NCBI RefSeq assembly: GCF_011801145.1
Contig: NZ_CP046172.1
Coordinates: forward strand, 6,200,001-6,264,000
Source: Nocardia arthritidis
Lineage (GTDB): Bacteria; Actinomycetota; Actinomycetes; Mycobacteriales; Mycobacteriaceae
DNA length: 64,000 nt
Direction: 5' to 3'
A program made the position numbers and the translations under genes. How positions within the stretch are numbered: the stretch's first letter is position 1; each line of letters starts with the position of its first letter. The notes under the pieces were generated by a model, which was not told the DNA's origin, searched no databases, and worked only from the letters and a program-made list of their open reading frames with translations. This document shows positions 39,555 through 48,857 of the stretch, piece by piece.

Positions 39555-41219
39555 TCAGCCGATGTCGATGGGGTCGATCTGGACGCGGAGGGGGGCGTCG
39601 GAGCGGTGGGTGCTGCGGATCGCGAGGGCGGTGCTGAGGGCGCGGGCCAGGGCGGAGCCCGCGGATCGGTCGACGCGCAGGATGGTGCGTTCCACCTCGG
39701 GCGGGGAGTCGCCGCTGCTGAAGGGTTTGCGGGCGCCGGGGGGCAGCGGGACCGGGCCGAGTATCGCGACCGAGCCGGGAAGATTTGCGGCGGTGAGTAA
39801 TTCGGCGATGGCGTCGGCGGAGCCGTCGATCGCGGCCATCCGGACGGCGGGCGGGAAACCGACCTCGGCGCGGGCGGCGAGCTCGGCCGCGGCATGTCCG
39901 ACGGGATCCCAGCGGACCAGTGCCTGCACCGTCGGGATCGCCGGATCCGCCATCACGATCACCTGGCCGTGCGCGCGGACCAGCGCGGCGGCACACAGCC
40001 AGCGGCGCAGCGCGTCCTCGGCGGCGCGCAGGTCGGCGCGGCCGAGCAGCGCCCAACCGTCGAGCAGCAGCGCGACACCGTAACCACCGGGAACCACCGG
40101 TTCCGCGCCGACGGTCGCGACGACCACCTGCGGCCCCGGCTCCACCGAATCGAGCACCGCACCGCCACCGGATCCGCGGATCGGCACGCCGGGAAAGGCG
40201 CGGCCGAGTTCCTCCGCGGTGCGGACCGCACCGATCACCACGGCACGCAATATGCGGGAGCCGCAGGACGCGCAGCGGAATGCGCTCTCGGTGATACCGC
40301 ACCACCGGCAGCTAGGGCTGTGCGCGATCTCATTGCGCCCCTTGGTGTTTCCCTCCGGCAGCGCCAGCGGTCCGTTGCAGTGGCGGCAGCGTGCCGGTGT
40401 CCGGCATTTCGCGCACGCCAGCGCCGGGATGTAGCCGCGCCGCGGCACCTGCACCAATACCGGCGCGCCCTCCTTCAACGCGGCCCGTGCCGCCGCGAAC
40501 GCCGCACCGGGTATCCGGATCGCCCGCGCGATCGGGTCGCGCTCCAGCGCCGCATCGGTGTCGCCGGGCGCGCTGATCCGCGGCATGGCCTTGCGCAATA
40601 CCGCGCGATCGGCTAAAAGATCGTGCGCCCAACCGGACTCGACCACCGCCTGGATTTCCGCGGTCCGCGCGAAACCGGCCGCGACGAACGCCGCGCCGGT
40701 CTCGTGCGCGCGCAGCATCGCGACCTCCCGCGCATGCGGATAGGGCGCCCTCGGCTCCGCGAACGTATCGTCGCCGTCGTCCCAGATCGCGATCAACCCG
40801 AGATCCCGCGCCGGCGCGAATACGGCGCTGCGGGTGCCGACCACCACCCGGGCCGTCCCGCGCAATACCGCGAGCCACCGCCGGTACCGGGCGGCCGGAC
40901 CCAACCCCGCCGCCAACCCGACCGCCGAATCCCCCACCAGCCGAACACATTCCGCCAACACCCGATCCAAATCCCGCTGATCGGGCACCATCAGGATCGC
41001 ACTGCGCCCCCGCGCCACAACCACGGCCGCCAACTCCGCCAACCGCCGCGCCCAATCCTCCCCCGGCAACGCCTGCCACGCCGCTCGCGGCCCCCGCCCC
41101 GCCCACAACGCCCCCACAAACGCGGCCCCATGCACATACCGCCCCCACCCCGCCACATCAACCGGCACCCCCTCAGACGAAACAGCCTCCCCCACAATTG
41201 AACTCAGCTCGGCCTGCAA
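39555..41219 (-). CDS. priA: PriA, C-terminal part (separated by a frameshift)
   Basis: These 554 residues match the C-terminal two-thirds of actinobacterial PriA, a replication-restart protein. The segment PRAAWQALPGEDW stands where E. coli PriA has its Walker A, so, as in mycobacteria, helicase ATPase activity is probably absent. The zinc-binding Cys pairs are intact (CAKCRTPARCRHC; CRWCG; CASCG). The frame starts at a TTG 9 bases after the stop of the N-terminal part and is open upstream to about 41335, so one -1 shift within 41230-41335 would join the two parts into a single protein. Independent re-initiation at the TTG is possible but lacks a good ribosome-binding site. Confidence 0.8.
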   Translation of the reverse strand: MQAELSSIVGEAVSSEGVPVDVAGWGRYVHGAAFVGALWAGRGPRAAWQALPGEDWARRLAELAAVVVARGRSAILMVPDQRDLDRVLAECVRLVGDSAVGLAAGLGPAARYRRWLAVLRGTARVVVGTRSAVFAPARDLGLIAIWDDGDDTFAEPRAPYPHAREVAMLRAHETGAAFVAAGFARTAEIQAVVESGWAHDLLADRAVLRKAMPRISAPGDTDAALERDPIARAIRIPGAAFAAARAALKEGAPVLVQVPRRGYIPALACAKCRTPARCRHCNGPLALPEGNTKGRNEIAHSPSCRWCGITESAFRCASCGSRILRAVVIGAVRTAEELGRAFPGVPIRGSGGGAVLDSVEPGPQVVVATVGAEPVVPGGYGVALLLDGWALLGRADLRAAEDALRRWLCAAALVRAHGQVIVMADPAIPTVQALVRWDPVGHAAAELAARAEVGFPPAVRMAAIDGSADAIAELLTAANLPGSVAILGPVPLPPGARKPFSSGDSPPEVERTILRVDRSAGSALARALSTALAIRSTHRSDAPLRVQIDPIDIG

Positions 41220-41227
41220 CGGCCGCC

Positions 41228-42700
41228 CTACCTGACGACCGCCCCCGCCGAAACCTGCTCCCCCACAACAACGCCCGGACCATCCCCATGCCGCCCGGCA
41301 CCGCCGCTCGATGCCCCGGCCTCGGATTGGACTGGTTCAGGCGAACCAGCCTGCGCCACACCTGGGTTCAGTGGCGAAACACGCAGCGGTCGCCCAGCCA
41401 CACCACGCTCGCTTTGCGCCGGAACCGGCTGCCCCACACCAGCTCCCGAACCATCCAGACCAGCGTCATCGTCCGCCTGGACCTCAGACCGCGCCGCATC
41501 AGGCGGAACAGCCTGTACCGCCGCTTGATCCAGCCGCTCGGCCCGCACCGGCCGAGCGGCTCCGCCGCGATCATCTCGCGCCGGAACCGGCTCGCCCGCA
41601 GCGGCTCCTGGTGCATACCCGTGCCGCCCGGCACCGCCGACCGATGCCCCAACCTCGGATTGCGCCGCATCAGCCGGAGCAAGCCGCGCCGAACCTCGGT
41701 TCCGCCGATCGACTCGCGCTTGCCCAGTTGCTGCGCTGCGCTCATTCTGCGCCGAGGCCGGTCCTGCCCCAACAGTTGCCGAACCCGCACTGCGCCGCCT
41801 CACATCGGACGATGCATCCCCAGCATCACCCGGTACCGGCACTTCAGGCTGCGCCGCAGCAGACGAAATAAGGGGCGTCGCACCGTGGTCCAGCGACTCG
41901 GCCGACAGCGGCTGACCCATCTCATCATCATCGCCGAGCGCCGGAACCGGCTCGCTCGCAGTGGCTCCCGATTGGTCCCCGCGACGCCGGACGCCGCGGC
42001 TCGATGCTCCGGCCTCGGATTGCGCTGCAATAGACTGTGTCGGCTCTTGACCCTGTCGGGCAACTCGCGCTTGCCCGCTTACCGGGTCCCGGTCACTCTG
42101 TGTCGAGACCGGTTCTCCCCCAGCAGTTGCCGAGACGGCCTCGGGCAGCCGCGCATCGCCGCCCGGCTCCGGAGTGTCGGATTCACCGATCTGAGGCGAA
42201 ACAGGCTGGGCTGCAAGCGGATACGATCCGGGCCGGGGAGGTCTGGTCACATCGTCGAGGTCGCCTTGTGGCAGAGGCGGATCGGAGTGTCTTGCTGCCT
42301 CGTCGTTGGTGTTGGACCCGGATGTGGTCGCGGGAGGGGTGCCCGCGGGACACTGCGGACTCATCTCGGGGGGACCGTGCGGCACAGCCGGGACAGGATC
42401 GGGTGAATCGCTGGGGATATGTTGCGCCGCAACCGGATCCGGGTATGGCGATGTTTGATCGTCTGGATTCGCCGCTGCAGGCGTCGCGGAATGACCACGG
42501 ACACTTTGTGAGACCGGCGGCGCGGTCGTCGATGTCGAAGGATGGGGTGAACCGCCGGAATCCCCTTGCGCCGCGGACGAAACCTCGTCGGACGTGGCAG
42601 CGGATGGATCGCGCTCGAAATCCTGCGACGTATCGGTCGCATTCGATGAATCGTCCGAATCACCCTGCGCCTCAGCGGCTTTCTTCGAACCCCCGGATTC
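41228..42700 (-). repeat. Degenerate repeat insert within priA
   Basis: Recurring peptide blocks with the order QSE(V/A)GAS-GAGRHG-GEPVPA-R/SER-G-A-RPLRV-LD/LN appear at least five times towards the end of the insert, with irregular spacing. Base composition stays high-GC. The repeats are much more diverged than those of rsmB. Confidence 0.7.
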
Positions 42701-43117
42701 GGTGCGGGCGTGGCGGGGTGGGATGGCGAGGCGGAGGACGTCGGCTCGGGTGCCCGCGTAGCGGGCGGCGACCGCGACGACCAGCTTCATGATTTCGGGG
42801 GTGAGGACGCGTTCGGCGGAGACGACGCGCTCCAGTTTTACGAGTTTGCCGGTGTGATCGCTGCGGGTTCGGCGCTCGAGCAGGTAACCGTCGACGAGGC
42901 GGCCCGCAAACCGGATACGAACCCGGACACCGGGTTTGGCGATCTCGTCGAGTTCGGGCGGCACCAGATAGTCGAAGTCGCGATCCAGGTGCGCGGGCGA
43001 CAGCAGCGGGAGCACCCGTGCGATGGGGTGTCCCGCTGCTGTTGTCGGTATTGCGTTGTCCCCCAGGGAGATAACCTCCCCGGGAGGAGCGGCCGGATCT
43101 GCCGCGGGTCGACTCAT
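41228..43117 (-). CDS. priA: PriA, N-terminal part with a ~490-residue repeat insert
   Basis: Residues 1-139 of this 629-residue frame are the PriA DNA-binding domain (IARVLPLLSPAHLDRDFDYLVP; GVRVRIRFAGRLVDGYLL; RYAGTRADVLRLAIPPRHAR). In relatives a short linker follows, then the core beginning near W-RYVHG. Here residues about 140-629 are Ala/Pro/Gly/Asp-rich low-complexity sequence with degenerate repeats of roughly 45-50 residues (SEVGASVGGAGRHG; GEPVPARDDRGGAARPVRAE; GQPVPAQSERGVAGRPLR). The frame ends at 41228 just before the core resumes in another frame. Total PriA here would exceed 1150 residues against about 650 usually. Confidence 0.8.
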   Translation of the reverse strand: MSRPAADPAAPPGEVISLGDNAIPTTAAGHPIARVLPLLSPAHLDRDFDYLVPPELDEIAKPGVRVRIRFAGRLVDGYLLERRTRSDHTGKLVKLERVVSAERVLTPEIMKLVVAVAARYAGTRADVLRLAIPPRHARTESGGSKKAAEAQGDSDDSSNATDTSQDFERDPSAATSDEVSSAAQGDSGGSPHPSTSTTAPPVSQSVRGHSATPAAANPDDQTSPYPDPVAAQHIPSDSPDPVPAVPHGPPEMSPQCPAGTPPATTSGSNTNDEAARHSDPPLPQGDLDDVTRPPRPGSYPLAAQPVSPQIGESDTPEPGGDARLPEAVSATAGGEPVSTQSDRDPVSGQARVARQGQEPTQSIAAQSEAGASSRGVRRRGDQSGATASEPVPALGDDDEMGQPLSAESLDHGATPLISSAAAQPEVPVPGDAGDASSDVRRRSAGSATVGAGPASAQNERSAATGQARVDRRNRGSARLAPADAAQSEVGASVGGAGRHGYAPGAAAGEPVPARDDRGGAARPVRAERLDQAAVQAVPPDAARSEVQADDDAGLDGSGAGVGQPVPAQSERGVAGRPLRVSPLNPGVAQAGSPEPVQSEAGASSGGAGRHGDGPGVVVGEQVSAGAVVR

Positions 43118-43162
43118 GCGAACCTTAGCGGCCGCAGACGCACGGCATCAGCTGCGACCACG

Positions 43163-43234
43163 TCACAGCTCGATGGCCGCGCGCAGCTTGTCGGCGCGCA
43201 TCAGATGCGGCTTCCCACGGCAGATCGACACATC
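43163..43234. repeat. Decayed duplicate of the metK 3' end
   Basis: Bases 43163-43234 closely resemble 43244-43309, the last codons of metK, offset by 81 bases. A run of 24 bases (from GATGGCC to CTTGTCGGC) is identical, and both copies end in the complement of a TGA stop. The extra copy still reads [14 protein letters not shown] against [14 protein letters not shown] in metK. It lies between metK and priA. Confidence 0.85.
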
Positions 43235-43243
43235 CACCCGTCC

Positions 43244-44455
43244 TCACAGCCCGATGGCCGCGCGCAGCTTGTCGGCACGGTCGGTGTGTTCCCAAGGCAG
43301 ATCGACATCGGTGCGGCCGAAGTGGCCGTACGCCGCGGTCGGCGCGTAGATCGGACGCAGCAGGTCCAGGTCGCGGATGATCGCGCCGGGCCGCAGGTCG
43401 AACACCTCGGTGATGGCGGCCGAGATCTTGGCCGGATCCACCTTCTCGGTGCCGAAGGTCTCGACGAACAGGCCGACCGGCGCGGCCTTGCCGATCGCGT
43501 AGGCCACCTGAACCTCGACGCGCTCGGCCAATCCGGCCGCGACGACGTTCTTGGCGACCCAGCGCATGGCGTACGCGGCCGAGCGGTCCACCTTCGACGG
43601 ATCCTTGCCGGAGAACGCGCCACCGCCGTGCCGCGCCATACCGCCGTAGGTGTCGACGATGATCTTGCGACCGGTCAGGCCCGCGTCACCCATCGGGCCG
43701 CCGAGCACGAACTTGCCGGTCGGGTTGACCAGCAGGCGGATGTTGGAGGTGTCCAAACTCGGCACGTCCAGATCGGCCAGCACCGCGTCGACGACCTTTT
43801 CCCGGATATCCGGGGTGAGCAGGTTGTCCAGGTCGATATCGGCGGCGTGCTGGGTGGAGACGACGACGGTGTCGAGCCGGACCGGCTTGTCGCCGTCGTA
43901 TTCGATGGTGACCTGGGTTTTGCCGTCCGGGCGCAGGTACGGCAGCACGCCGGATTTGCGCACCTCGGTGAGCCGCCGCGACAGCCGATGCGCCAGCGCG
44001 ATCGGCAGCGGCATCAGCTCGGGGGTGTCGGAATTGGCGTAGCCGAACATCAGGCCCTGGTCGCCCGCGCCCTGCTTCTCGACCTCGTCGTCCGAGCCGC
44101 CGACCCGCGCCTCGTGCGAAACGTCGACGCCCTGCGCGATATCCGGCGACTGCGCGCCGATCGCGATGTTCACGCCGCACGAATTGCCATCGAAACCCTT
44201 TGCGGAGGAGTCGTATCCGATCTCGAGGACCTTCTCGCGAACGATCTTCGGGATATCGGCGTACGCCGAGGTGGTCACCTCACCGGCCACGTGCACCTGG
44301 CCGGTGGTGACCAGCGTCTCGACCGCGACCCGGCTGTGCGGATCCGCCGCGAGCAGCGCGTCGAGGATGGAATCGCTGATGGCGTCACAGATTTTGTCCG
44401 GATGACCTTCGGTCACGGACTCACTGGTGAATAGGCGGCTGCCAGACGTGCGCAC
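43244..44455 (-). CDS. metK: S-adenosylmethionine synthetase
   Basis: A 403-residue enzyme making S-adenosylmethionine from ATP and methionine. Family signatures include [29 protein letters not shown] and the phosphate loop [16 protein letters not shown], with catalytic His and Lys in place. The GTG at 44455 ([19 protein letters not shown]) follows GGGAGAGGG and gives exactly the mycobacterial length. A second copy of its last codons lies just downstream. The leader contains a direct repeat and a hairpin. It lies downstream of coaBC but 291 bases away, so it probably has its own promoter. Confidence 0.98.
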   Translation of the reverse strand: MRTSGSRLFTSESVTEGHPDKICDAISDSILDALLAADPHSRVAVETLVTTGQVHVAGEVTTSAYADIPKIVREKVLEIGYDSSAKGFDGNSCGVNIAIGAQSPDIAQGVDVSHEARVGGSDDEVEKQGAGDQGLMFGYANSDTPELMPLPIALAHRLSRRLTEVRKSGVLPYLRPDGKTQVTIEYDGDKPVRLDTVVVSTQHAADIDLDNLLTPDIREKVVDAVLADLDVPSLDTSNIRLLVNPTGKFVLGGPMGDAGLTGRKIIVDTYGGMARHGGGAFSGKDPSKVDRSAAYAMRWVAKNVVAAGLAERVEVQVAYAIGKAAPVGLFVETFGTEKVDPAKISAAITEVFDLRPGAIIRDLDLLRPIYAPTAAYGHFGRTDVDLPWEHTDRADKLRAAIGL

Positions 44456-44745
44456 AGTATTTCCCTCTCCCTCAACGGGTTGCTCGTACCGAGCTGCGAC
44501 AGTAATGCGACGCATTCACCGCGCAACCCTTCGAATCAGACTATTCCAAACCACCGACGACATAGGTGGTCGTAAGGCCGCCGTCTCAGACTATTCGGGC
44601 AATGCGGTGTGACGGGCGATGGGACCCCAAGCGGACCCCGGCACACCCCGGCGACCAGGTATAAATATCACGGATACCACCGATCGGCGACGACCGCCAC
44701 CGGACATTCCGGATAATGCCGAGAAGGTGCGAACCGCAACATATT
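44456..44745. other. metK leader region with 11-bp direct repeat and hairpin
   Basis: TCAGACTATTC occurs at 44536-44546 and again at 44586-44596, exactly 50 bases apart. Between them CCACC and GGTGG can form a hairpin (about 44551-44570). No match to a known SAM riboswitch core was recognised. No gene is present. Confidence 0.55.
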
Positions 44746-45993
44746 TCAGCTCAGTAGCGGTCCGAGCGCGTCGAGGACGCGACTCGCCAGCAATGCCTTG
44801 GACCCGTGATCGAGCGCCTGTTCGGTGCCGTCGGCCCCGAGTAGCCAGCCGTCGTTGTTGTCGACCTCGAACGCCTTGCCCTCGCCGACCGCGTTGACCA
44901 CCAGTAGGTCACAGCCCTTCCTGGCCAGTTTCGCGCGCGCGTGGGTGAGCACGTCGCCGTGCTCGTCCCCGGTTTCGGCGGCGAAGCCGACGATGGCGGT
45001 GCCCGTCAGGTGACCGTCGCGTCTGGCCTGGACCAGGCCGGCCAGGATGTCGGTGGTTTTGGTGAGCGGAATGGTATCCGGTTCGCCCGCGCCCTTCTTG
45101 ATCTTGGCGGCGGCCACGTTGGTGGGCCGGAAATCGGCCACCGCGGCCGCCATGATCACCGCGTCCGCGCCGACCGCATGCTTGTCCACCGCCGTCTTGA
45201 GCTGTTCGGCGGTGGTGATGTGCACCAGGTCGACCGCGGCGGGGGCCGCCATCTCGATGGTGTTGCCCGCGATGAGCGTGACGTGGGCGCCGCGCTGCGC
45301 GGCGACCCTGGCCAGCGCGTAGCCCTGTTTGCCGGAGCTTCGGTTACCGAGGAAACGCACCGGATCCAGCGGCTCCCTGGTGCCGCCCGCGGTGATGACG
45401 ATCCGGCGGCCCTCCAGGTCGCGCGGGATCGCGTCGGCGCGTTCCAGCAGCAGCGTGGCCAGCCCGAAGATCTCCTCGGGTTCCGGCAGCCGGCCCGGAC
45501 CGGTATCGGTGCCGGTGAGCCGCCCGGACGCCGGTTCCATGACGATGGCGCCGTGCGCGCGCAGCGTCGCCACATTGGCGCGCGTCGCCGGATGCTCCCA
45601 CATCTCGGTGTGCATGGCGGGCGCGAACAGCACCGGACATCGCGCGGTGAGCAGCGTCGCCGTCAGCAGGTCGTCGGCGCGACCGCTCGCGGCGCGGGCC
45701 ATCAGATCGGCGGTGGCCGGGGCGATGACCACCAGGTCCGCCTCCTGGCCCAGCCGCACGTGCGGCACCTCGGGCACGTCCGCGAAAACCTCGGTGTGCA
45801 CCGGATTTCCGGACAGCGCCTCGAAGGTCGCCTTACCGACGAACTGCAGCGCCGACTCGGTGGGAATCACCCGGACCGAATGCCCGGTCTCGGTGAATCG
45901 GCGGACGATGGAACATGCCTTGTACGCGGCAATGCCCCCGCTGACGCCGACCACGATCCTTGTTGCCGCGCCTGCGGCGCCACTGGTTGTCAC
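44746..45993 (-). CDS. coaBC: Bifunctional phosphopantothenoylcysteine decarboxylase/synthetase
   Basis: A 415-residue fusion in coenzyme A synthesis. The N-terminal CoaC flavoprotein domain (residues about 1-185) has GVSGGIAAYKACSIVRRF, PATADLMA, and PAMHTEMW at the active site. The C-terminal CoaB domain has GGTREPLDPVRFLGNRSSGKQGYALA, the FRPTNVAAAKIKK block and the CTP-site residues. Together they convert 4'-phosphopantothenate and cysteine to 4'-phosphopantetheine. It lies 39 bases downstream of rpoZ. Confidence 0.96.
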   Translation of the reverse strand: MTTSGAAGAATRIVVGVSGGIAAYKACSIVRRFTETGHSVRVIPTESALQFVGKATFEALSGNPVHTEVFADVPEVPHVRLGQEADLVVIAPATADLMARAASGRADDLLTATLLTARCPVLFAPAMHTEMWEHPATRANVATLRAHGAIVMEPASGRLTGTDTGPGRLPEPEEIFGLATLLLERADAIPRDLEGRRIVITAGGTREPLDPVRFLGNRSSGKQGYALARVAAQRGAHVTLIAGNTIEMAAPAAVDLVHITTAEQLKTAVDKHAVGADAVIMAAAVADFRPTNVAAAKIKKGAGEPDTIPLTKTTDILAGLVQARRDGHLTGTAIVGFAAETGDEHGDVLTHARAKLARKGCDLLVVNAVGEGKAFEVDNNDGWLLGADGTEQALDHGSKALLASRVLDALGPLLS

Positions 45994-46032
45994 TACGCCT
46001 CCGGGCTAGATGGGGTTCACCGGGATCCCGGA

Positions 46033-46332
<300 letters not shown>

Positions 46333-46340
46333 TTAGGGGG

Positions 46341-46925
46341 TCACGAACTCGAATTTGTGCTAACGAACAACGATACCAACTGCTTACAGGCGCTGGTCAC
46401 CTCGTCGTTCACGATGACGATGTCGAACTCGTCACATGCGGCCAATTCGGTTCTCGCGGTCTCCAGCCGCCGCTCGATCACCTCGGGCGATTCGGTGCCG
46501 CGGGCGGTGAGCCGGGCGACCAGTTCGTCCCAGCTCGGTGGGGCCAGGAATACCAGCAGCGCCTCGGGGATGGCTTCGCGGATCGATCGGGCGCCGTTCA
46601 GGTCCACCTCGATCAATACCGGTTTGCCCTTCGCCAGGGCCTCCCGCACCGGACGTGCGGGGGTTCCGGAGCGTTGCAGTCCGCCGTGGATATCCGCCCA
46701 CTCGAGCAGTTCACCCGCCTCGATCATGGCGTCGAACTTGTCTCGGGGGACGAAGTGGTAATCAACCCCGTCGACCTCCCCGGGCCTTGGGGCCCGGGTC
46801 GTTGCCGACACGCTGAAAACCAGTTGGGGCAGGCGTTCCCGCACGCACCGGACGACCGTCGATTTCCCGACGGCCGAGGGGCCGACCAGCACTACCAGCC
46901 GACCCTTCCGCGTGTGTTCGACCAC
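46341..46925 (-). CDS. gmk: Guanylate kinase
   Basis: A 194-residue enzyme phosphorylating GMP to GDP. P-loop: [16 protein letters not shown]-binding residues in [20 protein letters not shown] and the [11 protein letters not shown] segment; [11 protein letters not shown] lid helix; VNDEV near the end. Translation starts at a GTG 6 bases downstream of the mihF stop. The C-terminal tail ([10 protein letters not shown]) is unremarkable. Confidence 0.97.
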   Translation of the reverse strand: MVEHTRKGRLVVLVGPSAVGKSTVVRCVRERLPQLVFSVSATTRAPRPGEVDGVDYHFVPRDKFDAMIEAGELLEWADIHGGLQRSGTPARPVREALAKGKPVLIEVDLNGARSIREAIPEALLVFLAPPSWDELVARLTARGTESPEVIERRLETARTELAACDEFDIVIVNDEVTSACKQLVSLFVSTNSSS

Positions 46926-46930
46926 TCCGG

Positions 46931-47254
46931 TTAGGAGGCGTCGAAGTCGAAGCGCTTGAGCAGCGCCTTGCGCTGCCGATCGCCGAGACCCCGCAGCCGC
47001 CGGGTGGGGGCGATCTCCAGCTCCGTCATGATTTCCGCCGCCTTGACCTTGCCAACCTTCGGCAGGGCCTCGAGCAGCGCCGACACCTTCATCTTGCCGA
47101 GGATTTCGTCGGTCTCGGCGTCGGTGAGGACCTGCTTCAGGTTGGTGCCGCCACGCTTCAAGCGCTCCTTGAGCTCCGCCCGAGCGCGGCGAGCGGCAGC
47201 CGCCTTCTCCAAAGCAGCGGCGCGCTGCTCGTCAGTCAGCTGGGGAAGGGCCAC
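46931..47254 (-). CDS. mihF: Actinobacterial integration host factor (mIHF)
   Basis: A 107-residue nucleoid-associated DNA-binding protein, unrelated in fold to E. coli IHF. The family shows a basic N-terminal helix ([23 protein letters not shown]) and a helix-two-turn-helix ([44 protein letters not shown]). GTG start preceded by GGAGGAACC. It is essential in mycobacteria and shapes the chromosome. Confidence 0.97.
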   Translation of the reverse strand: MALPQLTDEQRAAALEKAAAARRARAELKERLKRGGTNLKQVLTDAETDEILGKMKVSALLEALPKVGKVKAAEIMTELEIAPTRRLRGLGDRQRKALLKRFDFDAS

Positions 47255-47964
47255 GGTTCCTCCGTCTCATCGTTCATTGCATCAACTCCTGCCGGTAACC
47301 CGGCAGTCTCAGCGACCGTACCCACGACGTCCGCCGATTGCGAACCCACCCCCCAGGTCAGCGCATGATTCCGCATGGCGTACCGGCGCGGTGGGCCGGA
47401 TCCGCGCACGGACCCGATCGCTGCGGCGATAGTACCGCCGAAATCGCGAAATGCCGCCTCAGCAGGGATTTTTCAGTCACCTGGACAGTTAGCGGGAGGG
47501 TTGCCACACGACCGGGCGCGCCCGCAGCAACCCATGGCGAATCGGGCATGGAAGTTTCTCGGGATTTCCCGCGTGTCGTACGCCTCATGCGCGTGTCGTG
47601 GGCCACATTCGGCCGCCGGGCAGGTCCGCGATAGGGCGCACGGAGTGATTCGACACGGTTCGGCGATTCGATACCCGCGGTTTGCCAAATGGACACCGAT
47701 CGGTCCGATTCGACGCGCCACCTGGCCGTCCCCAAAGCCTGGAATCGGCGCGTCACCCACCGAACTCGACAACCTCGACGTCAGCCGGGCGCACGATCCG
47801 GTCCGGAAATCGACGCCGACGAATGCCCCGGGATCGCCGCGCTGCGCCGACGCGGGCCACGGACCCGCGCCCGAACACGTGTGCGGCCGGAAATCGGCGC
47901 AGCGGGGCGCACAGCGGCCTTACACGGGCCTTCGCACACGCGTTCAGGGATGTCCGTGGAACGA
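47255..47964. other. Gap between pyrF and mihF
   Basis: About 710 bases without a recognised gene. It must contain the mihF promoter. Open frames on both strands (for example 47358-47756, minus) are Arg/Pro/Ser-rich with no family features. M. tuberculosis has a PE/PPE-type pair (Rv1386-Rv1387) at this position; no such gene is present here. Confidence 0.5.
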
Positions 47965-47997
47965 GAACGGGCCCGCGCGGTGTGCGCGGGCCCGTTC
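47965..47997. terminator. Strong hairpin terminator after pyrF
   Basis: GAACGGGCCCGCGC (47965-47978) and GCGCGGGCCCGTTC (47984-47997) pair perfectly over 14 bases around the loop GGTGT. It lies 18 bases after the pyrF stop and closes the pyrimidine operon. No T tract follows, as is common in actinobacteria. Confidence 0.8.
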
Positions 47998-48014
47998 TGC
48001 GGTCGGTGTGACGA

Positions 48015-48857
48015 TCAGCTCTGCAGGAACGCGAACTGGTCGCGTAGCTCGTCGACCTTCGCGCGCAATGCCGGAACCGACGGTCCGGCGGCGAGCACCT
48101 CACGTGAGACGTTCGGCACGGCCGCGGGCAGCATCGACTCGGGCAGCAGCCTGCGGATGGTCTCCGGGCCGCCGCCCTGTGCGCCGACGCCCGGCATGAG
48201 GATCGGGCCGTTGAGCGCCGAAAGGTCGGGGGCATCGGTCAGCGTCGCGCCGACGACGACGCCCACCGAGCCGAACTCCTGGCCCGCGTTGTGCGCCGCC
48301 GCGGCGTCGACCATGGTCTGCGCGATGGTGTGTCCATCCGCGGCCAGCCCCCGCTGCACCTGTGCCCCTTCGGGATTCGAAGTGGCGGCGAGCACGAACA
48401 GCCCGCGCCCGTTGGCGTCCGCCAGATCGAGTGCCGGTGCGAGCGAACCGAATCCGAGGTACGGCGACACCGTCAACGCGTCGGAGCCGAGCGGCCCGTC
48501 ACCGAGCCAGGCGCGGGCGTACGCATCCATGGTGGAGCCGATATCGCCGCGTTTGGCATCGGCGAGCACCAGGGTGCCCGAGCCGCGCAACACCCCGATC
48601 GTGCGCTCCAGCACCGCGATACCGCCGGACCCGTACGTCTCGAAGAAGGCCACCTGCGGTTTGATCAGCGCCACCCGCCCGTCGAAGGCCTCGACGCAGA
48701 TCTCCGCGAACGCCTCCAGACCGTCGACGTCCGCGGTGAGATCCCAGGCGCGCAGCAGACCGGGATGCGGGTCGATGCCGACGCACAGCGGGCCGAAATG
48801 CCGCATGGCGCCGCGCAATCGAGTGCCGAACGTGTGCACCGCCACCCCGTCAGCCAC
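48015..48857 (-). CDS. pyrF: Orotidine 5'-phosphate decarboxylase (type 2)
   Basis: A 280-residue TIM-barrel enzyme converting OMP to UMP. Type-2 features: [14 protein letters not shown] at the N-terminus, [10 protein letters not shown], and the catalytic [17 protein letters not shown]. The 280-residue length is that of the mycobacterial enzyme rather than the ~230 residues of type 1. It overlaps the carB stop by 8 bases. It is the last gene of the pyr operon and is followed by a strong terminator. Confidence 0.97.
   Translation of the reverse strand: MADGVAVHTFGTRLRGAMRHFGPLCVGIDPHPGLLRAWDLTADVDGLEAFAEICVEAFDGRVALIKPQVAFFETYGSGGIAVLERTIGVLRGSGTLVLADAKRGDIGSTMDAYARAWLGDGPLGSDALTVSPYLGFGSLAPALDLADANGRGLFVLAATSNPEGAQVQRGLAADGHTIAQTMVDAAAAHNAGQEFGSVGVVVGATLTDAPDLSALNGPILMPGVGAQGGGPETIRRLLPESMLPAAVPNVSREVLAAGPSVPALRAKVDELRDQFAFLQS

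Noticed and set aside
44456..44745. Known SAM riboswitch upstream of metK
   Set aside because: No SAM-I, SAM-II or SAM-IV core was recognisable by eye; only the direct repeat and a short hairpin are seen.
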